A stretch of 64,000 nt of DNA from Sphingorhabdus lutea. Its GTDB lineage: Bacteria > Pseudomonadota > Alphaproteobacteria > Sphingomonadales > Sphingomonadaceae. The position numbers and the translations under genes were made by a program. Below the pieces are notes generated by a model that saw nothing but the letters and a program-made list of their open reading frames with translations, did no database searches and had not been told where the DNA came from. This document shows, one piece after another, positions 50,766 through 60,490 of the stretch (position 1 is its first letter; every line of letters starts with the position of its first letter). The DNA lies in assembly GCF_001889025.1 (NCBI RefSeq), contig NZ_CP018154.1, positions 1,788,501 through 1,852,500 on the forward strand. Direction: 5' to 3'.

Positions 50766-52223
50766 TTATTTTTCAAAATTATCTGCAATAAATTTATCCA
50801 ATAAACGCACACCAAATCCGGTCGCGCCCTTTGCCCAAGTGGATGTTGATTTATCTGACCATGCGGTGCCCGCAATGTCCAAATGCGCCCATTTCACACC
50901 GTCTTTAATATAACGTTGTAAAAATTGAGCCGCAGTAATTGAGCCGCCGCCACGTGCGCCAACATTTTTCATATCCGCAATTGGGGAATCAATCATTTTG
51001 TCATATGCCTTGCCAAGTGGGAAACGCCACAAACTGTCGCCTGTGGCCTTGCCTGCCGCGGTCAATTTATCAGACAAATCATCATCATTGGTAAATAATC
51101 CAGCATGTTCATGCGCCAATGAGATAATAATTGCACCGGTTAATGTCGCCAAATCAATGACATATTCTGGATTATATTGTTCTTGCGCCCAATGCAGCGC
51201 ATCACATAGGACCAAACGCCCCTCTGCATCGGTATTAATAACCTCAATCGTTTGGCCGGACATGGATGTCACAACATCGCCGGGGCGCTGTGCATTGGCA
51301 TCGGGCATATTTTCAACCAACCCGCACACCCCGACCACATGGGCATTTGCTTTGCGTCCGGCAAGCGCCTTCATCGCGCCAGCAACCGCGCCTGCGCCGC
51401 CCATATCCCATTTCATATCTTCCATACCTGCGGGCGGCTTTAACGAAATGCCGCCTGTATCAAATGTCACGCCCTTGCCCACAAATACGACAGGCTTTTC
51501 GGTTTTTCCGCCAGTGCCGTCCCAACGCATGGCCAATAAACGCGGTTTTTTCGCGCTTCCCTGTGCCACGCCAAGCAGAGCGCCCATACCAAGTGCCGCC
51601 ATTTCCTTTTCATCCAAAACGGTAATTTCAACGCCCATTTCGGCCAGATGCTGGCACCGTTGAACAAAGCTTTCTGGATAAATAATATTGGCAGGCTCTG
51701 TCACCAATTCACGGGTTAAAAACACCCCATCGGCCACCGCGCTTAACCGATCCCAAAGCAAATTATCCGCGCCGCCAGCCGTCACAACATCGCATTGTGT
51801 AACAGATGGTTTTAAATTATCCGCCATTTTTGTGCGATAATTATCCCAGCGCCAATTACGTAATTTAACGCCATAGGCAAGATAGGCCGCGTCCTCTGCG
51901 GAAATATTATCCCCTGAAACCGCCATATGGCTCGCGCCGCATGTTTGCACTTTGGCAATTAAATTACCACCTGCCGATTGATAATCAGCATTGCGGCCTT
52001 CACCCACGCCCAAAACCACCAAACGAACAACATTACCGCCGCGATTTGCGAATAATAAAAAACTTTGCCCCGCTGCACCGGTAAAGCGTCCGGCTTCTAA
52101 AGCTTTATGAATCGAGGCATCATCATCAAAGCCAAATGAAAAACCCGCAACCTCTGTTTTTTTAAGGGCGAAGGCAATAATGTCTGTTTTATCATTTATG
52201 GCCGTTGTGAACGCGATTTTCAT
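50766..52223 (-). CDS. pepA: Leucyl aminopeptidase (M17)
   Basis: A 485-residue cytosolic dinuclear zinc aminopeptidase. The M17 signature NTDAEGRLVL is present, with the catalytic Lys/Asp region VGKGVTFDTGGISLKP and further ligands in MKWDMGGAGAVAGAMKALA. The C-terminal half is the catalytic domain and the N-terminal half is the Macro-like domain. In E. coli PepA also binds DNA; that is not testable here. It leads the pepA-holC unit and diverges from lptD across 226 bases. Confidence 0.95.
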   Translation of the reverse strand: MKIAFTTAINDKTDIIAFALKKTEVAGFSFGFDDDASIHKALEAGRFTGAAGQSFLLFANRGGNVVRLVVLGVGEGRNADYQSAGGNLIAKVQTCGASHMAVSGDNISAEDAAYLAYGVKLRNWRWDNYRTKMADNLKPSVTQCDVVTAGGADNLLWDRLSAVADGVFLTRELVTEPANIIYPESFVQRCQHLAEMGVEITVLDEKEMAALGMGALLGVAQGSAKKPRLLAMRWDGTGGKTEKPVVFVGKGVTFDTGGISLKPPAGMEDMKWDMGGAGAVAGAMKALAGRKANAHVVGVCGLVENMPDANAQRPGDVVTSMSGQTIEVINTDAEGRLVLCDALHWAQEQYNPEYVIDLATLTGAIIISLAHEHAGLFTNDDDLSDKLTAAGKATGDSLWRFPLGKAYDKMIDSPIADMKNVGARGGGSITAAQFLQRYIKDGVKWAHLDIAGTAWSDKSTSTWAKGATGFGVRLLDKFIADNFEK

Positions 52224-52449
52224 AATAATATTATCTTTCTTTAACTTTATTCGGCGTGATGCTTTATTAAAAAAGCCTATCTGTTTTTATATTTGATTGA
52301 GATATAGATAGAGCAGCCAATCGGCAAGGCCAACAATATAAGAAAATAATTTATCTTCGCCCATTGTGTTCATGCCCCATCAAGGGCTAATGACGGAAAA
52401 ATGATTTTTTAAATATAGAATGACAAAAGATAGCTGAAATATCCAAAAC
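52224..52449. promoter_or_regulatory. Divergent pepA / lptD promoter region
   Basis: A 226-base gap between divergent genes. It must hold the promoters for peptidase/polymerase and for outer membrane assembly genes. I see AT-rich stretches but no assignable operator, hairpin or small gene. Confidence 0.3.
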
Positions 52450-54726
52450 ATGAACAGCATCATTAAATATTCCGCTATTTTATTAGCGCCGCTTCCGCTT
52501 ATGGCCTTGGCCCCTGCTGTCTTTGCATTTGATGGTGCAAATGACGCACAGGCAGGAATAGCGCATAAAAACACTCAATCCAATTCTGCAGATCTCAATG
52601 CAGCTCAATCGGTAAAGCCCAATAATGATAAGGAAGACCAAATTTCCTTTTCCGCCGATAATCTGGATTATGACAGCGAAAATGACATTATTACTGCAGA
52701 TGGTAATGTGAATTTATATCGCGATGGATATAGCTTATTTGCCGATCAAATTATTTGGAACCGCAAAACAGGCGAAGTCAACGCCATTGGCAATGTCCGA
52801 TCGGTTGACAATATGGGCAATTCCGCATTTGGCGACAATATCGCATTGACCGATAGTTTAAAAGACGGTGCAATTGAAAATTTATTGGTGATTTTGGAAA
52901 ATGGCGGGCGACTTGCCGCCCAAAAAGGAAGCCGCGTCAATGGCAGGCTGTTCCTTGATTCCGCCGCCTATACCGCCTGTGCTGTGGTTGATTCGCATGG
53001 ATGTGATAAAAACCCCACTTGGCAAATAAATGCCCGCAAGGTGGTGTTTGATCCGGATAAAAAACGGGTAAGATATGAAGGCGCGGTGGTGAAATTATTC
53101 GGCCTGCCGCTTTTACCGCTGCCCGGTCTTTCACACCCTGCGGGTATTGATGCGGGATCGGGATTTTTAGTTCCAGATATTGGATATGACCGTAATAATG
53201 GGGCGGAGCTGACCATTCCTTATTATTTTCGGATTTCTGATCAGCGTGATTTGGAGGTTGCGGCCAGCCTTTATACAGAAACCGCTCCTTTGATTAGGGC
53301 AAAATTCCGTAGTCTTGAAAAAAATGGCGCTTTCCAAATTCAGGCATATGGCACATTTGGAGATCGGCTTTCTCCCATTTCCGCTGTCGAGGATTCTGGC
53401 GCACGCGGATATATAGAAGGAAGCGGCAGTTTTTATTATCCTGATGATTGGAAAATATCGGGATCATTGCGACTGTCCAGTGACCGCACCTTTTTAAGAA
53501 GATATGATATTAGCCGCGATGATTTACTGCGCAGTAATATAAATATCGAAAATATTAAACAGAACAGATATTTTTCGATCAATGGTTGGGCATTTCAAAC
53601 TTTACGAAGTAATGACAGCCAAAGCGAAGTCCCCATTGCATTGCCCGAAATTGATTATCGTCAGATTTTTAATTCACCCATTATGGGCGGCACTGTTGAG
53701 TTACAGGCAAATAGCTTGTTAATTGCACGGCCAGAGGGGCAGGATACACAGCGCGCCTTTGCATCGGCCAAATGGCAGAAATCCATTGTCACAAATATGG
53801 GGCAATTGATTGATTTCACCCTGTTGGGCCGCACAGATATTTATCATAGCAGCGATAATTTATTGACCGATGTTGTGCTTTACCGTGGTGCATCCGGCTG
53901 GCAATCGCGCGGCATTTTTTCCTCTGCCGTGGATATAAAATGGCCCTTTATTGGCAAAGCATTTGGCGGGGTGCAAAATATTACGCCGCGCGTGCAAATT
54001 GTCGCCACGCCCTTTGATGCGAATCTTTCCATCCCCAATGAGGACTCAAGGTCTTTGGAGCTTGAAACATCCAATTTATTCGCTCTAAACCGATTTGCAG
54101 GATATGATCGTTTTGAGGATAGTTACCGCATTACCTATGGCGTTGATTGGTCATTGGAAACAAAAAATGTTCAGGTAAATGCAAATCTGGGCCAAAGCTA
54201 TCGCCTATCCAATCGGTCGAGCATTTTTCCCGATGGTACGGGGCTTGCCAATAAAGTTTCCGATTTTGTGGGCAGATATGATGTTCGGTTCAAAGATTTT
54301 TTGACCCTGTCGCAACGTTTCCGTTTGGATAAAGATAGTTTTGCGGTCAGACGCAATGAAGTGGACGCAACCATTGGGTCAAAAGAAACCTATTTCCAAA
54401 TGGGATATTTGCGGCTGAACCGAAATAATTCACTGCAATTAGAAGATATTGCCGATCGCGAAGAAATACGCCTTGGCGCGCGGGTAAAAATTGGCAAATT
54501 TTGGTCCATTTTTGGCTCAACCAATATTGATTTAACGGGCCAAGAAGAAGACCCTCTGACCTCTGCGGATGGATATGAACCGATACGTCACCGTTTGGGC
54601 TTTTCCTATGATGATGATTGTTTATCCTTTGGTTTAACATGGCGGCGCGATTATCAACCAAGCGGCGATGCGCGGGCGGGCAATAGTTTTTTATTCCGGC
54701 TGGCTTTTCGTAATTTGGGCGTATAA
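52450..54726 (+). CDS. lptD: LPS assembly outer membrane protein LptD
   Basis: A 758-residue outer membrane beta-barrel that inserts lipopolysaccharide into the outer leaflet. A signal peptide covers about 1-25. The OstA/LptA-like N-terminal jellyroll (about 60-170) has ISFSADNLDYDSENDIITAD, GNVNLYRDGYSLFADQIIW and MGNSAFGDNIALTD. The LptD C-terminal domain follows, with the conserved PTWQINARKVVFDPDKKRV-like segment and LPLLPLPGLSHP, and barrel strands rich in alternating aromatic residues to the end (LFRLAFRNLGV). The Cys pair in TACAVVDSHGC could form a disulfide. It is followed by surA, its chaperone in the periplasm. Confidence 0.94.
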   Translation: MNSIIKYSAILLAPLPLMALAPAVFAFDGANDAQAGIAHKNTQSNSADLNAAQSVKPNNDKEDQISFSADNLDYDSENDIITADGNVNLYRDGYSLFADQIIWNRKTGEVNAIGNVRSVDNMGNSAFGDNIALTDSLKDGAIENLLVILENGGRLAAQKGSRVNGRLFLDSAAYTACAVVDSHGCDKNPTWQINARKVVFDPDKKRVRYEGAVVKLFGLPLLPLPGLSHPAGIDAGSGFLVPDIGYDRNNGAELTIPYYFRISDQRDLEVAASLYTETAPLIRAKFRSLEKNGAFQIQAYGTFGDRLSPISAVEDSGARGYIEGSGSFYYPDDWKISGSLRLSSDRTFLRRYDISRDDLLRSNINIENIKQNRYFSINGWAFQTLRSNDSQSEVPIALPEIDYRQIFNSPIMGGTVELQANSLLIARPEGQDTQRAFASAKWQKSIVTNMGQLIDFTLLGRTDIYHSSDNLLTDVVLYRGASGWQSRGIFSSAVDIKWPFIGKAFGGVQNITPRVQIVATPFDANLSIPNEDSRSLELETSNLFALNRFAGYDRFEDSYRITYGVDWSLETKNVQVNANLGQSYRLSNRSSIFPDGTGLANKVSDFVGRYDVRFKDFLTLSQRFRLDKDSFAVRRNEVDATIGSKETYFQMGYLRLNRNNSLQLEDIADREEIRLGARVKIGKFWSIFGSTNIDLTGQEEDPLTSADGYEPIRHRLGFSYDDDCLSFGLTWRRDYQPSGDARAGNSFLFRLAFRNLGV

Positions 54727-54746
54727 GTGAAGATGATAGAATGAAT

Positions 54747-54800
54747 GAATAATATTTTCATCAATAAGCTCAGGCAATGTTCATGAAAATATCATTATTC
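54747..54800. repeat. Inverted repeat between lptD and surA
   Basis: GAATAATATTTTCAT (54747-54761) is matched by ATGAAAATATCATTATTC (54783-54800) with a two-base bulge and a 21-base loop. There is no T run after it, so it is not a simple terminator. It may be an attenuator or mRNA-stabilising structure between lptD and surA. Confidence 0.55.
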
Positions 54801-54876
54801 AACATAATATATGGCCATTTCAGCTTAAATTTTTTTGGTTGATTGATATGGTGCTTAAAATGTTTGGAAAGTTGTA

Positions 54877-56253
54877 ATGAAAAAATTATTTCCTATCAAA
54901 AATATAACCGGTGACACTTATCGCGCGGCAAAAATGACCGTTATGGTGAGCATGGGCGCGATAATCATGTCGCTTTCATCGGGCATCACTGCACAGAATC
55001 AGGATGATTCTTTGGACAGCGGGCTTAACATTCCTGCAGATGCGCAGCTTTTTGAAAATAATCCAAATGTTCGTAAAGCAACCGCCATTGTCAATGGCAC
55101 CATCATTACCGGCACCGATATTGACCATCGTTTAGGATTGGCATCAAATGGACAAATAAGCCGTATTCCGGCAGAACAAATGCCCGCAATTCGCGCGCAA
55201 ATTTTGGCACAGCTCATCGATGAAACCCTTCAAATTCAAGAGGCAGAGGCCAATGAAATTGAAATTACCGATGCAGAGGTTAACAGCAATGTTGAAACCT
55301 TACGTCAACAAAATTTCCGAATGTCCAAGGCCGATTTTGCCAAGCATCTAAAATCAATGGGGACTTCGGAAGATAGCTTTCGCCGGCAAATAAAGGGACA
55401 AATTGCATGGTCGCGCGTCGTTCGCCGAAATGTTACGCCATTTATAAATGTCAGCGAAGAAGAAGTAACCGCAATTGTTCAACGTGCCGCAGCGGCAAAG
55501 GGAACAACCGAATATAAATTGAGCGAAATTTATTTGCGGGCCAATGAAAGCAACCAAGAACAGGTTTTGGGCACCGCGCGTAAATTATTGGACGAAATTG
55601 CAAAGGGCGCAAATTTTGGCCAAATCGCCAGCCAATTTTCCGAATCCACCACCGCGGCCCAGGGCGGTGACCTTGGCTGGTTGCGTCCAAATCAATTGCC
55701 GACAACATTGGCACAGGCTGCTCAAAAAATGGATCAGGGGGAAATTGTTGTTATCCCCTCACCTGGCGGTATTTCCATATTGGCATTGGTTGACACCCGC
55801 ACATTGGGCGTGACCGACCCACGCGACCAAATTTTAAGTTTAAAGCAAATTGCGCTGGATTTTCCAAAGGATATTAGCGTGCCCGATTTCCAATTAAAGG
55901 CACAGGATTTTAACATGCGGGTTCAGGCGATTAAAGGTTGCGGCGCGGCTGATGCCATGGCCGCCGAATTAAACGCCGATGTGGTGAACAGCGATTCAAT
56001 TAAAATGCGTGACCTGCCCCCCCAATTGCAAAAAATCATGACCGAATTACAGGTCGGTCAATCAACCCCTGCATTTGGTTCAAAGGATGAAGGGCTGCGC
56101 GCCTTTGTATTGTGCGGCCGCGATGCTGCTCCATCGGCAGCCGAAGAAAGCTTTGACGATGTGATGGAACGTTTGGAAAATGAACGTATTGCGAAAAGAG
56201 AACGCATCTATCTTCGTGATTTGCGCCGCGATGCAATTATTGAATATAATTAA
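54877..56253 (+). CDS. surA: Periplasmic chaperone/peptidyl-prolyl isomerase SurA
   Basis: A 458-residue periplasmic protein that escorts outer membrane proteins such as LptD. A hydrophobic signal segment lies at about 18-45 (MTVMVSMGAIIMSLSSGITA). The SurA N-terminal chaperone domain follows (NVRKATAIVNGTIITGTDID, ILAQLIDETLQIQEAEANEI). The parvulin domain, about 205-305, has QFSESTTAAQGGDLGWLRPN and GEIVVIPSPGGISI. Only one clear parvulin domain is evident. GGAAAG stands 5-6 bases before the ATG. pdxA and rsmA follow closely, the conserved surA-pdxA-rsmA order. Confidence 0.94.
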   Translation: MKKLFPIKNITGDTYRAAKMTVMVSMGAIIMSLSSGITAQNQDDSLDSGLNIPADAQLFENNPNVRKATAIVNGTIITGTDIDHRLGLASNGQISRIPAEQMPAIRAQILAQLIDETLQIQEAEANEIEITDAEVNSNVETLRQQNFRMSKADFAKHLKSMGTSEDSFRRQIKGQIAWSRVVRRNVTPFINVSEEEVTAIVQRAAAAKGTTEYKLSEIYLRANESNQEQVLGTARKLLDEIAKGANFGQIASQFSESTTAAQGGDLGWLRPNQLPTTLAQAAQKMDQGEIVVIPSPGGISILALVDTRTLGVTDPRDQILSLKQIALDFPKDISVPDFQLKAQDFNMRVQAIKGCGAADAMAAELNADVVNSDSIKMRDLPPQLQKIMTELQVGQSTPAFGSKDEGLRAFVLCGRDAAPSAAEESFDDVMERLENERIAKRERIYLRDLRRDAIIEYN

Positions 56254-56273
56254 GGATTAACGGGGCGCACGAC

Positions 56274-57293
56274 ATGTCAGGGAATAAAATCACCACGCCA
56301 ATTGCCATCAGCATTGGCGACCCTGCGGGTGTTGGGCCGGAAATAATTGCCAAGGGGTGGGAAGGCCGCAAAGCAGAAAACCTGCCTCCCTTTTTTGCCA
56401 TTGGGGATCAAAAATCCATCGAACATTATTGGGATGGCCCAACAGCCATTATCGAACAACCATCCGAGGCTTTGGCCGTTTTTGACCATGCGCTGCCCAT
56501 ATTAAACATGTATGATGGCGGCGATATTGCCGCCGGAATGCCGACACTTGCGGGCGCAAATTGCGCGTTTCAGGCATTGGAAATGGCAACCGGCTTTGCA
56601 AAATCGGGCGCGGCATGTGCGCTTGTCACCGGTCCGGTTTCAAAAATACAGCTATATTCAGTGGGCTTTACCCATCCTGGTCAAACCGAATTTATTGCCG
56701 AACGATGCGGGGTAAGCCAAAATAACGCCATAATGATGCTTGCCGGGCCCAGCCTGCGTGTTGTTCCATTAACCACTCATATTGCGTTAAATGCCGTTTC
56801 AGCAGCATTAACCTCTAGGGTGATTAGACAGAAAATACGCGCCACGGCCAAGGGATTACAACGAAATTTTGGCATTGAAAAACCGCGCATTGCGGTTGCT
56901 GGATTAAACCCCCATGCTGGCGAAAATGGCAAATTTGGGCATGAGGAAGATGAAATTATGCGCCCTGCCCTGGCGGCTTTACGTGCCGAGGGTTATGATA
57001 TTTCAGGCCCCCTATCCGCCGATACCATGTTCCATCGCGATGCCCGTGAAAAATATGATGTTGCCATATGCGGTTATCATGATCAGGCGCTTGTCCCTTT
57101 AAAAACATTATATTTTTATGAAGCGGTTAATATCACCTTGGGACTGCCCATGGTGCGGACATCCCCCGATCATGGGCCTGCATTTGAAATAGCAGGCAAA
57201 AATATTGCCAGCGAGAAATCCATGATAGAGGCAATAAAAATGGCATATAATGCCGCCCAAGCGCGCGCCAATTATCTACAACAGGCAGCATAA
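56274..57293 (+). CDS. pdxA: 4-hydroxythreonine-4-phosphate dehydrogenase
   Basis: A 339-residue enzyme of the DXP-dependent vitamin B6 (pyridoxal phosphate) pathway. Signatures are PIAISIGDPAGVGPEI at the N-terminus, VTGPVSKIQLYSVGFTHPGQ, GLNPHAGENGKFGHEEDEIM, GPLSADTMFHRDAREKYDVA and CGYHDQALVPLKTL with the metal-binding histidines. The C-terminal GLPMVRTSPDHGPAFEIAGK is also typical. The stop TAA directly abuts the rsmA ATG. Confidence 0.96.
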   Translation: MSGNKITTPIAISIGDPAGVGPEIIAKGWEGRKAENLPPFFAIGDQKSIEHYWDGPTAIIEQPSEALAVFDHALPILNMYDGGDIAAGMPTLAGANCAFQALEMATGFAKSGAACALVTGPVSKIQLYSVGFTHPGQTEFIAERCGVSQNNAIMMLAGPSLRVVPLTTHIALNAVSAALTSRVIRQKIRATAKGLQRNFGIEKPRIAVAGLNPHAGENGKFGHEEDEIMRPALAALRAEGYDISGPLSADTMFHRDAREKYDVAICGYHDQALVPLKTLYFYEAVNITLGLPMVRTSPDHGPAFEIAGKNIASEKSMIEAIKMAYNAAQARANYLQQAA

Positions 57294-58112
57294 ATGTCAC
57301 TCCCCCCCCTTCGTGAGGTAATTGCCCAGCATAATCTACGGGCGAATAAGGCTTTGGGCCAAAATTTCCTTTTGGATGAGCAATTATTGGATAGAATTGC
57401 CGCCGTAATTGGGGATTTATCGGGCAAAAATGTTTATGAAGTTGGCCCAGGGCCGGGCGGATTAACCCGCGCGCTGCTTCGTGCGGGGGCAAATGTCATC
57501 GCGGTGGAAAAGGATAAAAGATGCCTGCCCGCCCTGCAGGAAATATCGCAATATTTTGATGGTCGGTTAAAAATTATCGAAGAAGACGCATTAAAAATTG
57601 ATCCTGCGACCCTTTTTGATGGGCCATTTCATATTGCATCAAATCTGCCCTATAATATTGGCTCTGCGCTTGCGGTTAATTGGCTTTCGGGACAAAATTG
57701 GCCGCCAAAATGGCAAAGCTTGACATTAATGTTTCAAAGAGAGGTTGCTGACCGCATTGTTGCACCGCATGGCAGCAAAGAATATGGCCGCCTATCCATA
57801 TTGGCACAGTGGCGCGCAGAGGCCAAAATCGCCATGCCGGTCCACCGTTCGGCATTTACCCCGCCACCCAAGATAATGTCCGCCATCGTTCATATTACAC
57901 CTAAAAACGCGCCAGACGGAGTAAACCCCTATAAGTTAGAAGAAATTACCGCCGCTGCATTTGGGCAAAGGCGCAAAATGTTGCGTCAAAGTTTGAAATC
58001 CGTCGCGGGCGCTTTGGACGCAATGGAGGCTGCAGGAATCCCTAGTGACCGAAGGGCAGAAACAATTTCGGTTCAAGAATTTACCAAATTGGCCAAAATA
58101 TTATCAAAATAA
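57294..58112 (+). CDS. rsmA: 16S rRNA dimethyladenosine transferase RsmA (KsgA)
   Basis: A 272-residue SAM-dependent methyltransferase that dimethylates the two adjacent adenines near the 3' end of 16S rRNA. Motifs: NKALGQNFLLDEQLLDRIA, the SAM loop VYEVGPGPGGLTRALL, the IV motif IASNLPYNIGSALAV and the C-terminal FTPPPKIMSAIVHI and AAFGQRRKMLRQSLK. The gene starts on the base after the pdxA stop. It is the last gene of the lptD-surA-pdxA-rsmA unit. Confidence 0.96.
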   Translation: MSLPPLREVIAQHNLRANKALGQNFLLDEQLLDRIAAVIGDLSGKNVYEVGPGPGGLTRALLRAGANVIAVEKDKRCLPALQEISQYFDGRLKIIEEDALKIDPATLFDGPFHIASNLPYNIGSALAVNWLSGQNWPPKWQSLTLMFQREVADRIVAPHGSKEYGRLSILAQWRAEAKIAMPVHRSAFTPPPKIMSAIVHITPKNAPDGVNPYKLEEITAAAFGQRRKMLRQSLKSVAGALDAMEAAGIPSDRRAETISVQEFTKLAKILSK

Positions 58113-58240
58113 TATAAATCGCGTCATAAAGCGGGCATTAAAGCCGCAATTCCCCATGCCTTAAAATCATAAAGATAGTTTTTTTCGAAACTTGTTATTC
58201 GGGGGTGGCAGGCTGGCATAATAAAAGCTAGATAGGCTGA

Positions 58241-59449
58241 ATGAGCAGCATTTCAAATGAAGAACAGTTAATATTATCTCAAATTCAACATGATATAATG
58301 TTGAACCAGATTTTAACGTGGAGCGCAGTGAATAGCGGGTCGGCAAATTTGCCCGGCCTTGCGCAAATGGCCGCAATGCTGGCCGATGCCTTTTCCATAT
58401 TGCCCGCCGACATTTCCCTGTCCAATCCCCAACAGCATGAAATTATGAAAGCCGACGGCAAAGTTCAACAAGTTGAATATGGCCAGCATCTTGTGGTGAC
58501 AGTGCGCCCCGACGCCGCATTACAATTGCTGTTCACCGGCCATATGGACACGGTTTTTCCGGTGGACCATCATTTTCAACATGTCACATGGCTTGACAAA
58601 AATATTTTAAATGGCCCCGGCGTAGCCGATATGAAGGGCGGCATTGCTGTAATGTTGTCCGCTTTACATGCCATAGAAAATAGCGCGATTGCCGAAAAAT
58701 TTGGTTATCAAATATTGATAAATTCTGATGAAGAAGTTGGCTCTCCTTCCTCTGCTGCGTTAATAGCGCAATTGGCCAAAGGTAAGGCAGCGGCCCTTAC
58801 CTATGAACCTGCATTACCCGATGGCACATTGGCTGGTGAACGCGGCGGAAGCGGCAATTTTTCAATTTGCATTAACGGGGAAAGCGCCCATGCAGGACGC
58901 AACCCCGATGATGGCCGCAATGCAGTGCTTGCCGCCGCAGATTTAGGATTGCAGTTAAAAGCGCTAAGCCAAGCGGGCTTGTCCGTTAATCCGGCAAAGA
59001 TAGAGGGCGGATCGCCAAATAATGTGGTGCCCGATCATGCTATATTGCGCGTTAATTTTCGTCCAAAAACATTTGAATTGCAATATTTTGCCGAAACCAA
59101 AATGCACGAAATTATTGAAAATATCAAAATAAAGCATGATGTTGCCGTGCATATGCATGGCGGATTTGGCAGGCCGCCAAAGCCGATTGATGATAAGGCG
59201 GCAAAATTATTTACCCTGGTCAAATCATGCGGCAAGGATTTGGGGATAGATATTAAATGGCAATCCACTGGCGGAGTGTGCGATGGCAATAATATCGCGG
59301 CCTGCGGCGTTCCCGTGGTTGACACAATGGGGGTAAGAGGCGGCTCTATTCACAGCGAACAAGAATTTTTATTAACCGATAGCTTGGTTGAGCGGGCAAA
59401 ACTTTCTGCGCTCGCCATATCACGAATTGCACAAAAAGGCGGATTATGA
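58241..59449 (+). CDS. M20-family amidohydrolase beside the arginine succinyl genes
   Basis: A 402-residue cytoplasmic M20 zinc hydrolase of the ArgE/DapE/carboxypeptidase G2 type. The zinc-binding motifs are FTGHMDTVFP, GPGVADMKGGIAVML and NSDEEVGSPSSA, with HAGRNPDDGRNAVLAAADLG for the dimerisation-domain His. The family hydrolyses N-acyl amino acids or dipeptides. The start of astA overlaps its stop as ATGA, so it is coupled to arginine succinyltransferase. That context suggests a role in the AST route, possibly removal of succinate from succinylglutamate in place of AstE. This is inference; acetylornithine-type or peptidase activity is equally possible from the sequence alone. Confidence 0.88.
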   Translation: MSSISNEEQLILSQIQHDIMLNQILTWSAVNSGSANLPGLAQMAAMLADAFSILPADISLSNPQQHEIMKADGKVQQVEYGQHLVVTVRPDAALQLLFTGHMDTVFPVDHHFQHVTWLDKNILNGPGVADMKGGIAVMLSALHAIENSAIAEKFGYQILINSDEEVGSPSSAALIAQLAKGKAAALTYEPALPDGTLAGERGGSGNFSICINGESAHAGRNPDDGRNAVLAAADLGLQLKALSQAGLSVNPAKIEGGSPNNVVPDHAILRVNFRPKTFELQYFAETKMHEIIENIKIKHDVAVHMHGGFGRPPKPIDDKAAKLFTLVKSCGKDLGIDIKWQSTGGVCDGNNIAACGVPVVDTMGVRGGSIHSEQEFLLTDSLVERAKLSALAISRIAQKGGL

Positions 59450-60489
59450 CCTATATTTTAAGACCGGTTCAAACCGGCGATGTTCAACCAATTTATGAAA
59501 TGGCGAAAAGCACGGGCGGCGGTTTTACCAACTTACCCCCTGATAAAAAAACTTTATCAGCCAAAATTGAACGGTCAATCGCGTCATTCATCCGCGTTGG
59601 CGATGAAATAAGCGACGATATTTTCATGTTCGTTCTTGCCGATGATGAAGCCGGTGTCATCCATGGCACATGCCAAATTTTTGCCTCCGTTGGGCAAAGA
59701 TGGCCATTTTACAGCTATCGGATTAGCGCATTAACACAACATAGCGAAGAATTGGGCCGCACATTTCGCGCCGATATTTTAAATCTTTCAACCGATTTGG
59801 AAGGATGCACCGAAGTAGGCGGGTTATATCTTCACCCCAATGCGCGTTCGGGCGGATTGGGTTTATTATTGGCCCGCAGCCGATATTTGTTCATCCGCAA
59901 TCACCGCAACCGTTTTGCCGATAAAACATTGGCCGAATTACGCGGTGTTATTGATCCGGCGGGTTCTTCCCCTTTTTGGAATGGGGTTGCTGGACGTTTT
60001 TTTGGCATGAGCTTTCAAGAAGCCGATGAATTTAACGGCAAAAATGGCAATCAATTTATTGCCGATTTAATGCCCAAACATCCTGTTTATATCGCCATGT
60101 TACCAGATAGTGCCCGCGCGGTAATCGGCGTGCCGCATACATCGGGCCGGGCGGCGATGCGGATGCTTGAAAATGAAAATTTTGTTTGGGAAAAATATGT
60201 CGATATTTTTGATGGCGGCCCGACCATGTCGGTTAATACCGACCGGATTAGCACCATAGAAAAAACCAATGATGGTGTGATTTCAGATATTATCTCTTAT
60301 GAAGATAGCAATAAAATTGCCGATGCAAATATGGTCAAAATGCTGATTTGTGCCGGACAGTTAAATGATTTTAGATGCGCCTATGGCTGGGTCAAGCAAG
60401 ATAAAGACAATGTGCAAATTGACATGATTTGCGCCAAGTCACTCCGCCTGAATATCGGCGATAGCATCAGTTTTGTTCCAAGGGGTTGA
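59446..60489 (+). CDS. astA: Arginine N-succinyltransferase AstA
   Basis: A 347-residue GNAT-fold enzyme that transfers succinyl from succinyl-CoA to arginine, the first step of the ammonia-producing AST catabolic route. Segments typical of AstA are RPVQTGDVQPIYEMAKSTGG, GFTNLPPDKKTL, CTEVGGLYLHPNARSGGLGL, LLARSRYLFI, RFADKTLAELRGVIDPAGSS and PKHPVYIAMLPDSARAVIGV. The ATG overlaps the M20 hydrolase stop. astB follows after one base. astC, astD and a classic astE are not in the window. Confidence 0.94.
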   Translation: MTYILRPVQTGDVQPIYEMAKSTGGGFTNLPPDKKTLSAKIERSIASFIRVGDEISDDIFMFVLADDEAGVIHGTCQIFASVGQRWPFYSYRISALTQHSEELGRTFRADILNLSTDLEGCTEVGGLYLHPNARSGGLGLLLARSRYLFIRNHRNRFADKTLAELRGVIDPAGSSPFWNGVAGRFFGMSFQEADEFNGKNGNQFIADLMPKHPVYIAMLPDSARAVIGVPHTSGRAAMRMLENENFVWEKYVDIFDGGPTMSVNTDRISTIEKTNDGVISDIISYEDSNKIADANMVKMLICAGQLNDFRCAYGWVKQDKDNVQIDMICAKSLRLNIGDSISFVPRG

Positions 60490-60490
60490 G

